The notes under the pieces are model-generated. The model was not told the DNA's origin. It made no database searches and saw only the letters and a list, made by a program, of their open reading frames with translations. Positions 1-8,684 of a DNA stretch of 64,000 nt are shown piece by piece. This DNA comes from Hymenobacter metallicola (lineage in GTDB: Bacteria > Bacteroidota > Bacteroidia > Cytophagales > Hymenobacteraceae). The first letter of the stretch is position 1, and every line of letters begins with the position of its first letter. Position numbers and translations under genes: made by a program. The stretch lies in contig NZ_SRMB01000001.1 in NCBI RefSeq assembly GCF_004745645.1, forward strand, positions 1,240,001 through 1,304,000, given 5' to 3'.

Positions 1-171
1 CACCGTAATGGATTTCACCTGTCCGCGGCCACCTCGGCTGGCACTCGTCTGGCTTTTTTTCTGGGCAGTTGCCGTACTGGGGGCCAAGCCCAGCAGCAGA
101 GAGGCCACGGCCAGCGACGCTACTTTTGCGCCGTGTAAATCGAGCTTATACCGAAAGTGAGGGGTTGCCAT
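1..171 (-). CDS. Secreted protein, N-terminal part; possible PorT (type IX secretion), cut by window edge
   Basis: The first 57 codons of a minus-strand gene run off the left edge. The ATG is at 171-169, inside the 3' end of ubiE, so the two genes overlap by 52 bp in different frames. The visible protein has a basic N-terminus, a hydrophobic stretch at about residues 15-32 and a likely signal-peptidase site at ATA-Q, so it is exported. In many Bacteroidota the gene directly after ubiE is porT, an outer-membrane beta-barrel of the type IX secretion system. That identity rests on gene order and the export signal only, because the barrel domain lies outside the window. Confidence 0.55.
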   Translation of the reverse strand, partial: MATPHFRYKLDLHGAKVASLAVASLLLGLAPSTATAQKKSQTSASRGGRGQVKSITV

Positions 172-845
172 GAGGGATTTTTAAAACCAACCTGCGTGAG
201 AATGGCCATGAAATTCTGGCCATCCGGGAAAGCCTGCACCGACTCGGGCAAGTAGGTGTAGGCGGCGCGGTCCTTGGAAATCAGTTTACCAAACACCGGC
301 AGAATATGCCGGAAATAGAAGTTATAGGCCTGCTTCATCGGAAAGGCGGTGGGCTTGGAAAACTCCAGGATAACCACTTTACCACCCGGGCGCAGCACCC
401 GCTGCATTTCGGCCAGGCCTTTCTGCAAGTTCTCAAAGTTGCGTACTCCGAAAGAAGCCGTTACGGCGTCGAAGTGATTGTCCGGAAACGGCAGGTTCTC
501 CGAGTCGCCAAGCTCTAGCTGGATGCGGTTGGCCAGCCCCTTTTCCAGGAGCTTGCGCCGGCCTACCTCCAGCATGCCTTCCGAAATATCCACGCCTGTC
601 ACCTTGGTTTCCGGCGACAGGCGCAGGCTCTCAATCGCAAAGTCGGCCGTGCCGGTCGCAATGTCCAGAATCCGGGCCGGCCGCAGGTTCTTCAGCTCGT
701 TCACCGCCTTCCGGCGCCAGTAGATGTCGGTGCCGGCGCTGAGGAAATGGTTCAGAAAATCGTATTTACCAGCAATGCTGTTAAACATCTGGGCTACCTG
801 CGACTTTTTGCCGGCAGCATCATCTTTGTAGGGAACAACGGTCAT
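120..845 (-). CDS. ubiE: Demethylmenaquinone / 2-methoxy-6-polyprenyl-benzoquinol methyltransferase
   Basis: A 241-residue SAM-dependent methyltransferase of the UbiE/MenG family, full length. It methylates demethylmenaquinone in the last step of menaquinone synthesis; Bacteroidota use menaquinone, so MenG is the likely role. Visible signatures are the N-terminal [13 protein letters not shown] block, the SAM-binding [13 protein letters not shown] at about residues 60-72, and the [10 protein letters not shown] and [15 protein letters not shown] blocks near residues 130-165. A TAnnTTTG box lies about 40 bp upstream. The 3' end overlaps the start of the next minus-strand gene, which suggests co-transcription. 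Confidence 0.95.
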   Translation of the reverse strand: MTVVPYKDDAAGKKSQVAQMFNSIAGKYDFLNHFLSAGTDIYWRRKAVNELKNLRPARILDIATGTADFAIESLRLSPETKVTGVDISEGMLEVGRRKLLEKGLANRIQLELGDSENLPFPDNHFDAVTASFGVRNFENLQKGLAEMQRVLRPGGKVVILEFSKPTAFPMKQAYNFYFRHILPVFGKLISKDRAAYTYLPESVQAFPDGQNFMAILTQVGFKNPSWQPLTFGISSIYTAQK

Positions 846-886
846 ACTTCTAAAACGAAGAACGAAGACTTAAGGGCAGAATTGCC

Positions 887-894
887 CAAACATA
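887..894 (-). promoter_or_regulatory. Bacteroidota -7 box upstream of ubiE
   Basis: On the minus strand this reads TATGTTTG, a match to the Bacteroidota TAnnTTTG element, 41 bases before the ubiE start. No clear -33 TTTG was seen. Confidence 0.45.
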
Positions 895-921
895 ACGCTA
901 GCTGCGGCATTATGTTGAAAA

Positions 922-954
922 AAAACGGGCCGGGCGAAATGCCCGGCCCGTTTT
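922..954 (-). terminator. Rho-independent terminator after the OmpA-family gene
   Basis: A perfect 14-bp stem (AAAACGGGCCGGGC with its complement) and a 5-nt loop. On the minus strand it is followed by a T tract. It lies 20 bp after the stop of the OmpA-family gene. Confidence 0.85.
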
Positions 955-973
955 ACACTGGTCAGAAGACGGC

Positions 974-3235
974 TTAGTCGTTGTCCGTCTTCACTTTGGT
1001 CTTTTCGCCGTTGGCGTCTTTGGTCTTGGCATCAATAGCACCGTCCTTGGTCTTCGTTTTCGACTCTTCGCCGGCGGCACCCTTGGTTTTCACCTTCACT
1101 TTATCGTCGTCCTCGTCCACTTTGGTTTTCACCTTGGTGCCATCGGCCATTTTCACCTTGCTTTTGCCAGGGGTCAGCGGCACGCTGGTGCGGGTGCTGC
1201 CCGAAGTGCTGCTGCCCGTTGTGGTGCTACCAGCACCGGATGTACCCGTACCGGCGGCGTTCATCTTGGGCATGGCCTCGCCTTCCTTCAGAATCACGCG
1301 GAACTCGACGCGGCGGTTGAGCTGCATGTTTTCCGGCGAATCGTTGGTGGCGGCAGGCTTCCGCTCGCCGTAGCTAACAGTGGTCAAGCGGGTTTCGGCA
1401 ATACCGTTTTTCTTCAGGTAGTTGTAGGCCGCATCGGCGCGGTTCTGACCCAGTACCATGTTGTACTCGTCGGTGTTGCGCGAGTCGCAGTGGCCTTCAA
1501 TCGAGATGTTCACGCCGGGGTTAGCCTTCAGGATACCGCTGATGTTGTTCAGCTCCTTAATGGACTCGGGCCGCAGCTTGTACTTGTCAGTATCGAAGTA
1601 GATCTTCTTGAAAGCAAACATGCTCGTACCCGTCGTATCGATATACGGCACGTAGAAGTTCTTTTCGATTACCGTCGAGTCGTTGGTCGAAATCGGCACG
1701 GCAAACTCCTGAGTTTCGATGCTCTTGCCATCCTTCGATACGGCTACCTGGTAGGTGCGGCCCGAGAGCACGCTTACCTGGTAGTCGCCGGTTTCGGGCT
1801 TGGTCACGTCGCGGTAGCTCAGCGCCGTTTTGTCGGCCTGGGTGCCCGAGAATACCAGCTCCACGCCGGGGATGATGGTGCTGTCGCGCTGCGAATAGAC
1901 CTTGCCGCGGATGATGGCGTTCTTGATGTAGTTGATGGTGTAGATGTCTTTCTCACCGTAGCCACCGATGCGGTAGCTGGAGAGGTAAGCATAGCTGCCA
2001 TCGGGGCTCAAGCGGTAGTACGTATCATCGTCGGGCGTATTCACGGGGTAGCCCATGTTCTCGGGGCGGCCCCAGGTGCGGCCTACCGAGTCAAACTCCG
2101 ACTTGAAGATATCGTAGCCACCCATCGTGTTGTGGCCGCGGGAGCTGAAGTACAGCGTCTTGCCGTCTTTGCTCAGGAAGGGGCTGTCGTCGTCGTAGGG
2201 CGTGTTTACCACGTTGCCCAAGGACTTGGGTGTGCCCCAGTCGCCGCCCGGAGTGCGGGTAGCGTAGTAGATATCCAGGGTGTTCTGCTCCGAGAACTTG
2301 CTGGTTGAGAAGTAAATGGTCAGGCCATCGGGCGTGATGTAAGCATCCGACTCAAAGGCAGAAGAGTTGATGTTCTTGTTCAGCTTTTTGGGCTCGGTCC
2401 AGTCACCACCGGTTTTCTCCGAGTAGAAAATGTCACCATTCTCATCCTGACGGTACATCAGCATTTTGGTGTCATTGTCGAACACCTGAATGGAGGCATC
2501 GTGGCCTTTGCCGTTCAGGGCGCCGCTCAGCGAACGGGGCTTTTCCCAGTTCTCGTCGTCGATGCGCTTGGCTTCGAAGATGTCTTCGTAGTACTCACCG
2601 TCGGCGGCTACGCTCTTGTTCTTGGGGTTAGCCGTCGAGCCGGTAGCCCCGGTTACGTTTTCACCACGCGAGGTAAAGAGTAGCAGCTTATCATCGGCCG
2701 AGATTACGGGGCTGTGCTCCGAGAAGGCCGTGTTGATGGTGGGGCCCAAGTTCTTGACGAAGATATCCTTGGGGCTGTTGAATTGAATCTTGGCGTTTTT
2801 GCTGTGCTGAATCAGCTGAGCCAAAGCCGCTTTACGGGTGTCCTTCTTTCCCAGAGTCGTGTTGTAGGCCTGGAAGTGGGCAATTGCCTCGTCGAAGTTG
2901 TAGTTCAGGTGGTCTACTCGGCCGAGCCAATACTCCACGTCCTTCGACACCTTGGGCTTAAGGCGTTGAGCTTTGTAGATGTAGTCGCTGGCCTTTTCCT
3001 TGTCAAAGGACATGTAAGAAATACCAGCCCGGAACAGGGCCAGCGCATTGTTCGGCTCCTTGGCCAACACCTGCTCGTAGAAAGGGATGGATGCCCGGTA
3101 GTTCTCTTGGTCAAAGAACTTGTTTGCAGTCTTTAGCGTCTTGCGGGTGCTCTGGGCCAGCGCAGGCTGGGCCACGGCCGCGGCAAGAGCGAAGGTGCAA
3201 GAGGCTTTCAATAACCTTCTGACTAAGTTGTCCAT
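974..3235 (-). CDS. OmpA-family protein with TPR, PD40 propeller and carboxypeptidase-regulatory domain (PorE-like)
   Basis: A 753-residue exported protein. Domains in order: signal peptide (residues 1-27, cut near ALA-Q), TPR-like helices (about 30-150), a WD40-like PD40 beta-propeller (about 170-430, blades such as SPDGSYAYLSS), a carboxypeptidase-regulatory-like beta-sandwich (about 440-530), an OmpA C-terminal peptidoglycan-binding domain (about 545-650, with IYFDTDKYKL and LNRRVEFRV), and a low-complexity Lys/Thr/Asp tail with repeated KVKTK motifs. This domain order matches PorE, the type IX secretion protein thought to anchor the machine to peptidoglycan. Bacteroidota carry several paralogues with the same order, so the exact role is uncertain. 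Unlike PorE lipoproteins, it shows a type I signal peptide rather than a lipobox. Confidence 0.85.
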   Translation of the reverse strand: MDNLVRRLLKASCTFALAAAVAQPALAQSTRKTLKTANKFFDQENYRASIPFYEQVLAKEPNNALALFRAGISYMSFDKEKASDYIYKAQRLKPKVSKDVEYWLGRVDHLNYNFDEAIAHFQAYNTTLGKKDTRKAALAQLIQHSKNAKIQFNSPKDIFVKNLGPTINTAFSEHSPVISADDKLLLFTSRGENVTGATGSTANPKNKSVAADGEYYEDIFEAKRIDDENWEKPRSLSGALNGKGHDASIQVFDNDTKMLMYRQDENGDIFYSEKTGGDWTEPKKLNKNINSSAFESDAYITPDGLTIYFSTSKFSEQNTLDIYYATRTPGGDWGTPKSLGNVVNTPYDDDSPFLSKDGKTLYFSSRGHNTMGGYDIFKSEFDSVGRTWGRPENMGYPVNTPDDDTYYRLSPDGSYAYLSSYRIGGYGEKDIYTINYIKNAIIRGKVYSQRDSTIIPGVELVFSGTQADKTALSYRDVTKPETGDYQVSVLSGRTYQVAVSKDGKSIETQEFAVPISTNDSTVIEKNFYVPYIDTTGTSMFAFKKIYFDTDKYKLRPESIKELNNISGILKANPGVNISIEGHCDSRNTDEYNMVLGQNRADAAYNYLKKNGIAETRLTTVSYGERKPAATNDSPENMQLNRRVEFRVILKEGEAMPKMNAAGTGTSGAGSTTTGSSTSGSTRTSVPLTPGKSKVKMADGTKVKTKVDEDDDKVKVKTKGAAGEESKTKTKDGAIDAKTKDANGEKTKVKTDND

Positions 3236-3679
3236 TGTAGGAGGGGGTTTGAGAATAAGGAGTTGCAGGGAGGTTTGCAGAAAAAGGAACCGCCAATTGC
3301 GGCTGCAAATTTTTAAGAGTTGCCTCTTATACTGAAAACCTGTTCCAGGGTTAAGCCTGCCAGCCGATTTTTCTGGCCTAAAGCGTTAAAAAATTACTAT
3401 TCACGCTTTTTATGAACCAGCTTGGCACTACGGAACTAGGCAAGTTGTGGGCAAAGATAGAAATTTTATAATACGACCTTAGCCGTATCCAATTGTAAAG
3501 AAGTTTTACATAATCCCGAGCGAGAAAACGTTTCTCTGAGCACTGTACCCGAATAGGATGCAAACCGCGCAAATATAGGTGTGCTTTGTAAACTACAAGG
3601 ATTTCCCGTAAAAATTTATGACTGAGCCGGACCCGCGCAGATCTGCTACCTTTGCGGCCGTACCCCACGTTTTTGGCTT
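3236..3679. other. 444-bp intergenic region between divergent genes
   Basis: An AT-richer spacer between the OmpA-family gene (minus) and engB (plus). It holds the engB -7 box at 3647-3654. A minus-strand reading frame at 3378-3668 lacks any recognisable domain and has atypical composition, so I do not call it a gene. Confidence 0.6.
3647..3654 (+). promoter_or_regulatory. -7 box of engB
   Basis: TACCTTTG, an exact TAnnTTTG match, 25 bases before the engB ATG. No good -33 TTTG is visible. Confidence 0.55.
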
Positions 3680-4297
3680 ATGATTATCCGCGAGGCGAAA
3701 TTCCTGATGAGCAATTCGCGCGTTGACCAGTGTCCGGCGCCTACCCTACCCGAATACGCCTTTATTGGCCGTTCCAACGTGGGTAAGTCGTCGTTAATAA
3801 ATATGCTGACCGACCACAAAGGGTTAGCCAAGACCTCGTCTTTACCCGGCAAAACCCAATTAATCAATCATTTCTTAATTAATGATGCCTGGTACCTGGT
3901 CGATTTGCCCGGCTACGGGTATGCCAAGGTCAGCAAAGAGTCGCGGGCTACCTGGGGCAAAATGATTAGCTATTATATGCGGCACCGGGAAAATCTGGCC
4001 TGCGTATTTGTGCTAATTGACTCCCGCCACGCTCCCCTTGCGCCGGACTTGGAGTTTATGGAAATGCTCGGGGCCGAGGGCATTCCTTTTGTCATGGTTT
4101 TCACAAAAGCCGATAAGCAGTCGACGTCCCGCACCCAACAGAATATTAGTGCGTATCTGCAGAAAATGCAGCAAACTTGGGACGAGCTGCCGCGTCATTT
4201 TGTTACATCGGCTGAGGAGAAAACAGGCCGGGAAGATTTGCTGAGTTTTATTGATGAAATAAACCGGCAATTAGCCCAGCAAGCGGAGAATGCGTAG
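3680..4297 (+). CDS. engB: Ribosome biogenesis GTP-binding protein EngB (YihA/YsxC)
   Basis: A 205-residue TRAFAC-class GTPase needed for assembly of the large ribosomal subunit. The G motifs are in order: G1 GRSNVGKSS at residues 30-38, a T-containing switch I segment LPGKTQ, G3 DLPGYGYAK near 78-86, G4 TKADK near 145-149 and G5 TSAEE near the C-terminus. The length is normal. It has its own TAnnTTTG promoter, and the following gene starts 75 bp downstream on the same strand. Confidence 0.95.
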   Translation: MIIREAKFLMSNSRVDQCPAPTLPEYAFIGRSNVGKSSLINMLTDHKGLAKTSSLPGKTQLINHFLINDAWYLVDLPGYGYAKVSKESRATWGKMISYYMRHRENLACVFVLIDSRHAPLAPDLEFMEMLGAEGIPFVMVFTKADKQSTSRTQQNISAYLQKMQQTWDELPRHFVTSAEEKTGREDLLSFIDEINRQLAQQAENA

Positions 4298-4372
4298 ATT
4301 GGCCCTGTAATTGCCAAGCTCACCGGCCAACAATTCGCCTCTCATTTCCCTGTTTTTCTCCCTGGTTTTTCC

Positions 4373-4855
4373 ATGAAAAAAATCCCATTTATTCTGGCTC
4401 TTGGCCTTCTCGCCGGTACTTCGACGGCCTTTGCCCAAAAAACGAAAGTAAAGGTTAAAACCGACGGCCCCGTGCCCGAGGCTACGACCCCAGCCACCGA
4501 TGCTGCACCGGCCGCCGCGGCTCCTGCCCACGTCAAAACTATTCCGGTAGCCGAGTATTACGAAGGCGGCCAGGAAGCCATGTATGCCTTCATTGAGAAG
4601 GAATTGAAGTACCCGGTGATGGCGCGTCGCAACCGGATTCAGGGCAACTGCATCGTCAGCTTCACCCTGAATACGGACGGCACCATGTCGGGTATCAAGC
4701 TGGTGAAGAACATTGGGGGTGGCTGCGGGGAAGAAGCCTTGCGCGTGGTGCGCCTGCTCAAATTCAAAAAGCCCGACTACGCTGTGCTGACCAGCCTACC
4801 CGTCACCTTTAAGCTGTCCGCGCCCGGCCAGGCAGCCGCAGCTCCGACCGAATAA
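4373..4855 (+). CDS. Secreted protein with TonB C-terminal domain
   Basis: A 160-residue protein with a signal peptide (residues 1-21, AFA-Q), a short Lys/Val/Thr then Ala/Pro linker, and a TonB-C domain at about residues 60-150. The domain shows the usual YPVMARR, GNCIVSFTLNTDG and IGGGCGEEALRVV blocks. Ordinary TonB is held in the inner membrane by an uncleaved N-terminal helix. Here the N-terminus looks cleavable, so the product is probably a soluble periplasmic TonB-C protein, not a full energy transducer. The TKVKVKT linker resembles the tail of the OmpA-family protein at 974-3235. Confidence 0.85.
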   Translation: MKKIPFILALGLLAGTSTAFAQKTKVKVKTDGPVPEATTPATDAAPAAAAPAHVKTIPVAEYYEGGQEAMYAFIEKELKYPVMARRNRIQGNCIVSFTLNTDGTMSGIKLVKNIGGGCGEEALRVVRLLKFKKPDYAVLTSLPVTFKLSAPGQAAAAPTE

Positions 4856-4886
4856 CATTGCATTTTCTTACCCAACCCTTTTTTCT

Positions 4887-5522
4887 ATGCCCTACGACCT
4901 CAAGGAAATTGCCGCTATCAGTGGAATGCCCGGTCTTTATCGGCTGGTGCGTCCTACCCGGGCCGGCGTCATTGTAGAGTCGCTTGATGAACGCGGCACC
5001 CGCTCGGTAGCTTCGGCACGCAACAAAGTTTCGTTGCTGCAGGAGATTTCCATCTACACCCAAGACTACGACCAGACCATTCCGCTGACTGAAGTATTTG
5101 ACCGGATTTACCAGAAGCATGGTACCGATCTGGCCATTACCAACAAGTCGGACGACCGGGATTTGGCCTCTTTCATGGGCGAAATTATTCCCGACTACGA
5201 CCGGCAGCGGGTGTACATGTCCGATATCAAGAAGCTCGTATCGTGGTACAAGGCCGTAAGCAGCCGCCTGGAGTACCAGGCTGCCGAAGCTGAGCAGCCC
5301 GCCGCTGAAACCAGCACTGAACCGGCGGAGCAAGCCGCGCCCAAGGCCCAGAAGAAAGCGGTTACCAAAGCGTCGACGGAGGCCGGTACGCAGCAGGAAG
5401 AACCAGCCGCTGACGAAGCCCTGAGCACCGCCGGTATCATTCCAACGGAACAGGAGGCAGCTGCTCCCGGCAACCCAGAGGCCGCTACCTCAGCTAAAAA
5501 AACCAAGAAGAAAGCCGAGTAG
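4887..5522 (+). CDS. DUF5606 domain protein
   Basis: A 211-residue protein. Residues 1-130 match the Bacteroidota-specific DUF5606 family (start MPYDLKEIAAISGMPGLYRL, later DRQRVYMSDIKKLVSWY). The last 80 residues are an Ala/Glu/Lys/Thr-rich tail, probably disordered, ending in a Lys-rich stretch. No signal peptide or membrane segment is visible, so it is probably cytoplasmic. Its function is unknown. It lies 31 bp after the TonB-C gene and is followed by a strong terminator. Confidence 0.85.
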   Translation: MPYDLKEIAAISGMPGLYRLVRPTRAGVIVESLDERGTRSVASARNKVSLLQEISIYTQDYDQTIPLTEVFDRIYQKHGTDLAITNKSDDRDLASFMGEIIPDYDRQRVYMSDIKKLVSWYKAVSSRLEYQAAEAEQPAAETSTEPAEQAAPKAQKKAVTKASTEAGTQQEEPAADEALSTAGIIPTEQEAAAPGNPEAATSAKKTKKKAE

Positions 5523-5541
5523 GTTTTTCGCTGGTAAATAC

Positions 5542-5577
5542 AAAAAAGCCTGGCTGATGCAACAGCCAGGCTTTTTT
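5542..5577. terminator. Bidirectional terminator between DUF5606 and fbp
   Basis: AAAAAAGCCTGGCTG and its exact complement flank a short loop, with A and T tracts on the two sides. It can serve both converging genes. Confidence 0.85.
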
Positions 5578-5591
5578 GTTGGGTATGCGGC

Positions 5592-6614
5592 TTACAGCGA
5601 AGCTACCGCATCGGAATACTCAGCGGCCAGAAATTCCTCGGCTTTTTCGACCAGCTCGGTTGAGCCGATAAACAGCGGGCTCCGGTCGTGCAGGCCTTTG
5701 GGCTCGATTTCCATGGTGCGGCTGCGGCCGTTGCTGGATTTGCCCCCGGCCTGCTCGACAATGAAAGCCAGGGCATTGCATTCGTACATCAGCCGGAGCT
5801 TGCCGTTGGGGGCCTTCTTGGTGGCCGGATACATGTAAATGCCGCCCTTGAGCAGGTTGCGGTGGAAATCGGCTACCAACGAGCCGATGTAGCGGGCCGA
5901 GAAGTTCTGCTGCTTGCAATACGCCACAAAGGCGGCCGTGGCTTCGGAGAAATGCTCCGAGCTGCCTTCGTTAATCGAGTAGATGGCGCCGGTCTTGGGG
6001 GTGCTGATCTGCGGGTGCGACAGGAAAAATTCGCCCAGAGAGTTTTCGTAGGTGAAACCGTTCACGCCGTTGCCGGTCGTGTATACCAGCATGGTGCTCG
6101 AGCCGTAAATCACGTAGCCAGCGGCGACCTGATGGGTGCCCGTTTGCAGGCAGTCCTGCTCCGTGCCTTCGGTGCCGGTGGGCGACACGCGGCGGTAGAT
6201 GCTGAAGATGGTGCCGATGCTGACGTTGACATCAATATTGGACGAGCCGTCGAGCGGGTCGATGGCCACCACGTACTTGCCCTGGTTGTTGCCGGTCTGA
6301 ATCATGTCCTCGTCTTCCTCGGAAATGATGGTGCACACCTCGCCCCCGTTGCGCAAGGCCCGGATGAAGCGGATGTTGGCAATGACGTCGAGCTTTTGCT
6401 GGTCTTCGCCCTGCACGTTCTGGTTGCCGTAGGCCCCGGCAATATCAATCAGGCCGGAGCGGTTGATTTCGCGGTTTACAATCTTGGCTGCCAAAGCAAT
6501 ATCGCGCAGCAGCTGCGAGAGTTCCCCGGTGGCGTAGGGGAAGTCCTCCTGCTTGCGCATGATGAATCGGTCGAGGGTGGTACCGACGGGGAGAGCCAGT
6601 TTATTGTGGTCCAT
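5592..6614 (-). CDS. fbp: Class I fructose-1,6-bisphosphatase
   Basis: A 340-residue class I FBPase that hydrolyses fructose-1,6-bisphosphate to fructose-6-phosphate in gluconeogenesis. Visible motifs are the metal-binding [20 protein letters not shown] and the GGIYMYP block. I chose the start [17 protein letters not shown] at 6614: the frame can extend to 6668, but the extra residues are not family-like and the -7 box at 6647-6654 lies inside them. It is convergent with DUF5606 and divergent from aspartokinase. Confidence 0.95.
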   Translation of the reverse strand: MDHNKLALPVGTTLDRFIMRKQEDFPYATGELSQLLRDIALAAKIVNREINRSGLIDIAGAYGNQNVQGEDQQKLDVIANIRFIRALRNGGEVCTIISEEDEDMIQTGNNQGKYVVAIDPLDGSSNIDVNVSIGTIFSIYRRVSPTGTEGTEQDCLQTGTHQVAAGYVIYGSSTMLVYTTGNGVNGFTYENSLGEFFLSHPQISTPKTGAIYSINEGSSEHFSEATAAFVAYCKQQNFSARYIGSLVADFHRNLLKGGIYMYPATKKAPNGKLRLMYECNALAFIVEQAGGKSSNGRSRTMEIEPKGLHDRSPLFIGSTELVEKAEEFLAAEYSDAVASL

Positions 6615-6646
6615 AGAGTGGGTGGGTGAGCAGTTGTTCTGGCCTA

Positions 6647-6654
6647 CAAAACTA
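6647..6654 (-). promoter_or_regulatory. -7 box of fbp
   Basis: The minus strand reads TAGTTTTG, an exact TAnnTTTG match, 32 bases before the chosen fbp start. It supports that start over the longer frame. Confidence 0.55.
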
Positions 6655-6685
6655 AGGTTTTTCGCCACATCTGCGGGCTGCTGCC

Positions 6686-6693
6686 TACTTTTG
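6686..6693 (+). promoter_or_regulatory. -7 box immediately before aspartokinase start
   Basis: TACTTTTG with only four bases between it and the ATG. If it is used, transcription would begin at or next to the start codon, giving a leaderless or nearly leaderless mRNA. Confidence 0.5.
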
Positions 6694-6697
6694 GCCC

Positions 6698-7993
6698 ATG
6701 CAGGAACCTCATTCCCTACAGGTCTATAAGTTCGGCGGCGCCTCGGTGAAAGACGCGGCGGCTATCCGGAATCTGGTCCGTATCGTGCGCGGGCAGGCGG
6801 CCCACTCCCAGCTGCTCATCGTGGTGTCGGCCATGGGTAAAACCACTAATGCCCTGGAAGAAATCTTCCAGCTGGCCTTTACGGCCCAGGAGTATGGCCC
6901 CCAGCTTCAGGCGCTACGCGGCTTTCATACCGGCGTCGCCCAGGAGCTGTTTGGGGGACAAGCGGCAGAGCACAGGCAGCTCCACCAGCTCCTGGAGCAA
7001 CTCGACCAGCTCCTGGCCAGGCTCCAGCAGGAACCCCAACCAGCCGACAGCTTCGACCAGCACTACGACCAAATTATCAGCTTCGGCGAGCTGCTGGCGA
7101 CCTGCATAGTGGCCCGGGCCCTGGAGGCCCAGTGGCTCGACTGCCGCCCCATGCTGCGTACCGACCACACCTGGCGCGAAGGCCGCATCGACTGGCCAAC
7201 TACCGAGTGGAACGTGCGCGACCAGCTGCCGCCCCTGTTGCAGCGGGGTCCGGTCGTGACGCAGGGTTTTTTGGGCGGCACCCCGAGCGGGCACACCACC
7301 ACGCTGGGCCGGGAAGGCTCCGACTACACCGCCGCCATTTTTGCCTACTGCCTGCAGGCGCAGGCCGTGACCATTTGGAAGGATGTGGCGGGCCTGCTCA
7401 ACGCCGACCCCAAGTTTTTTGCCGACACGGTTCGCTACCCGGAAATAAGCTACCAGGAAACCATTGAAATGGCCTACTACGGGGCCTCCGTGATTCACCC
7501 CAAAACCATCAAGCCCCTGGCCGTGCGGCGCATTCCGCTGCTGGTGAAGTCTTTTCTCGACCCCACGGCCGAGGGCACCCGCATCGGTGACTGTCGGCAC
7601 GAGCTGCTGGCCCCGGCCTTTATTCGCAAGGACGCACAGTGCCTGATTTCGTTTGAGTCCAAGGACCTGACCTTTATTTCGGAGGAAAACCTGGAGGAGA
7701 TTTTCGGCGCCCTAGCCCAGGCCCGGCTGAAAATCAACATGATGCAGAACTCGGCCATTTCCTTTTCCGTCTGCACCGACTTTTCGGCCTACCGTCTGGA
7801 AAAGCTGCTGGGCCAGCTGCGCGACCAGTTCACGATTCACTACAACACGGAGCTGGAGCTGTACACCATCAAGAACTACGACAGCGCCAGTGTGCGCCGC
7901 CTGACCGACGGGCGCGAACTGCTGCTGGAGCAACGCACCCGCCAAACCTTTCAGTTCGTGTGTCGGAGCGCGGCCGTTGCGGGCCTGATCTAG
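6698..7993 (+). CDS. lysC: Aspartate kinase
   Basis: A 431-residue monofunctional aspartokinase that phosphorylates aspartate, the first step to lysine, threonine and methionine. The N-terminal kinase domain starts with KFGGASV at residues 11-17 (the usual form is KFGGTSV) and includes [12 protein letters not shown] and [12 protein letters not shown]. The C-terminal third (about residues 305-420) is an ACT-type regulatory region, so feedback control by amino acids is likely. There is no homoserine dehydrogenase domain. It stands alone with its own -7 box. Confidence 0.92.
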   Translation: MQEPHSLQVYKFGGASVKDAAAIRNLVRIVRGQAAHSQLLIVVSAMGKTTNALEEIFQLAFTAQEYGPQLQALRGFHTGVAQELFGGQAAEHRQLHQLLEQLDQLLARLQQEPQPADSFDQHYDQIISFGELLATCIVARALEAQWLDCRPMLRTDHTWREGRIDWPTTEWNVRDQLPPLLQRGPVVTQGFLGGTPSGHTTTLGREGSDYTAAIFAYCLQAQAVTIWKDVAGLLNADPKFFADTVRYPEISYQETIEMAYYGASVIHPKTIKPLAVRRIPLLVKSFLDPTAEGTRIGDCRHELLAPAFIRKDAQCLISFESKDLTFISEENLEEIFGALAQARLKINMMQNSAISFSVCTDFSAYRLEKLLGQLRDQFTIHYNTELELYTIKNYDSASVRRLTDGRELLLEQRTRQTFQFVCRSAAVAGLI

Positions 7994-8043
7994 ACACTGG
8001 CACCGGCCGCGAGAAGTTGATTTTGAATTCAATTTTAAACCTT

Positions 8044-8090
8044 TTTGGCAGGCAACGGCTTCTCTAATTACCTTTGTGGAGAATCATTCT
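8044..8090 (+). promoter_or_regulatory. Promoter and candidate PerR/Fur-type operator of the Fur-family gene
   Basis: TTTG at 8044-8047, a 21-bp spacer, then TACCTTTG at 8069-8076: a complete Bacteroidota -33/-7 promoter. Directly after it, at 8080-8090, lies AGAAT-C-ATTCT, a perfect 5-1-5 inverted repeat with the geometry of PerR/Fur boxes, overlapping the expected start of transcription. A repressor bound here would block the promoter, so autoregulation is likely. Confidence 0.6.
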
Positions 8091-8095
8091 TACCT

Positions 8096-8560
8096 GTGAC
8101 ATCTTTTTCTGACCATACTCTTTCCCCTGCCTGCCAGCCCGACCGGGCCGAGCTACGGCAGCGTTTGGCCAAGGCGGGGCTGCGGGCCACCACCCAGCGC
8201 ATCCTGATTCTGGAGAGCCTGCTGCTGCTACCGGGCCACCCGACGGCCGAGCAGGTGCACCGGCAAGTGGTGCTGACCGAGCCCACGGTGTCGCTGGGCA
8301 CCGTTTACAAGACCCTGGACAGCTTTGTGGCCGCCGGCCTGACCAAGCGGGTCGCCGCCGCCGATGGGGCCTGCCGCCGCTACGATTCGGACTGCAATGC
8401 CCACCATCACCTCTACTGCACCGATACCAAGGAGATTATTGACTACAGCAACCCCGAGCTGGACACGCTGATTCGTGAGTTCTTTGCGACCCACGGCCTG
8501 GGCAATTTTGAGCCCCACTCCTTTTCGTTGCATATCGCCGGTTCCCGAACTTCCTCTTAG
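8096..8560 (+). CDS. Fur-family transcriptional regulator (PerR-like)
   Basis: A 154-residue Fur-superfamily repressor. The N-terminal winged helix is clear (LRATTQRILILESLL, then VSLGTVYKTLDSFVAAGL). The metal site includes the HHHLYC segment near residue 103. The usual C-terminal CxxC zinc pairs are incomplete: CTDT replaces the first CxxC and no second pair is seen. An in-frame TTG at 8045 would start upstream of the promoter's -7 box, so I place the start at the GTG at 8096. The next gene is a 2-Cys peroxiredoxin, which suggests peroxide sensing (PerR role) rather than iron sensing. That function is inferred. Confidence 0.85.
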   Translation: MTSFSDHTLSPACQPDRAELRQRLAKAGLRATTQRILILESLLLLPGHPTAEQVHRQVVLTEPTVSLGTVYKTLDSFVAAGLTKRVAAADGACRRYDSDCNAHHHLYCTDTKEIIDYSNPELDTLIREFFATHGLGNFEPHSFSLHIAGSRTSS

Positions 8561-8684
8561 TAGTGCTTGGCACCGGAGCGGGCAGCTGATGGGCAGACCT
8601 TTGTTCGCCCATTCTGTGCTCAGCGTGGCCTCACTACGTTCTCTTATCTGACTTTTCCCTTTTTCCATTTTTACACTTCCTACA

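Noticed and set aside
3378..3668. 96-codon minus-strand frame before engB
   Set aside because: No domain, atypical residue composition, and it overlaps the engB promoter region.
8045..8095. Upstream TTG start for the Fur-family gene
   Set aside because: It would place the start codon upstream of the -7 box and operator, so the transcript would not contain it. GTG 8096 was chosen.
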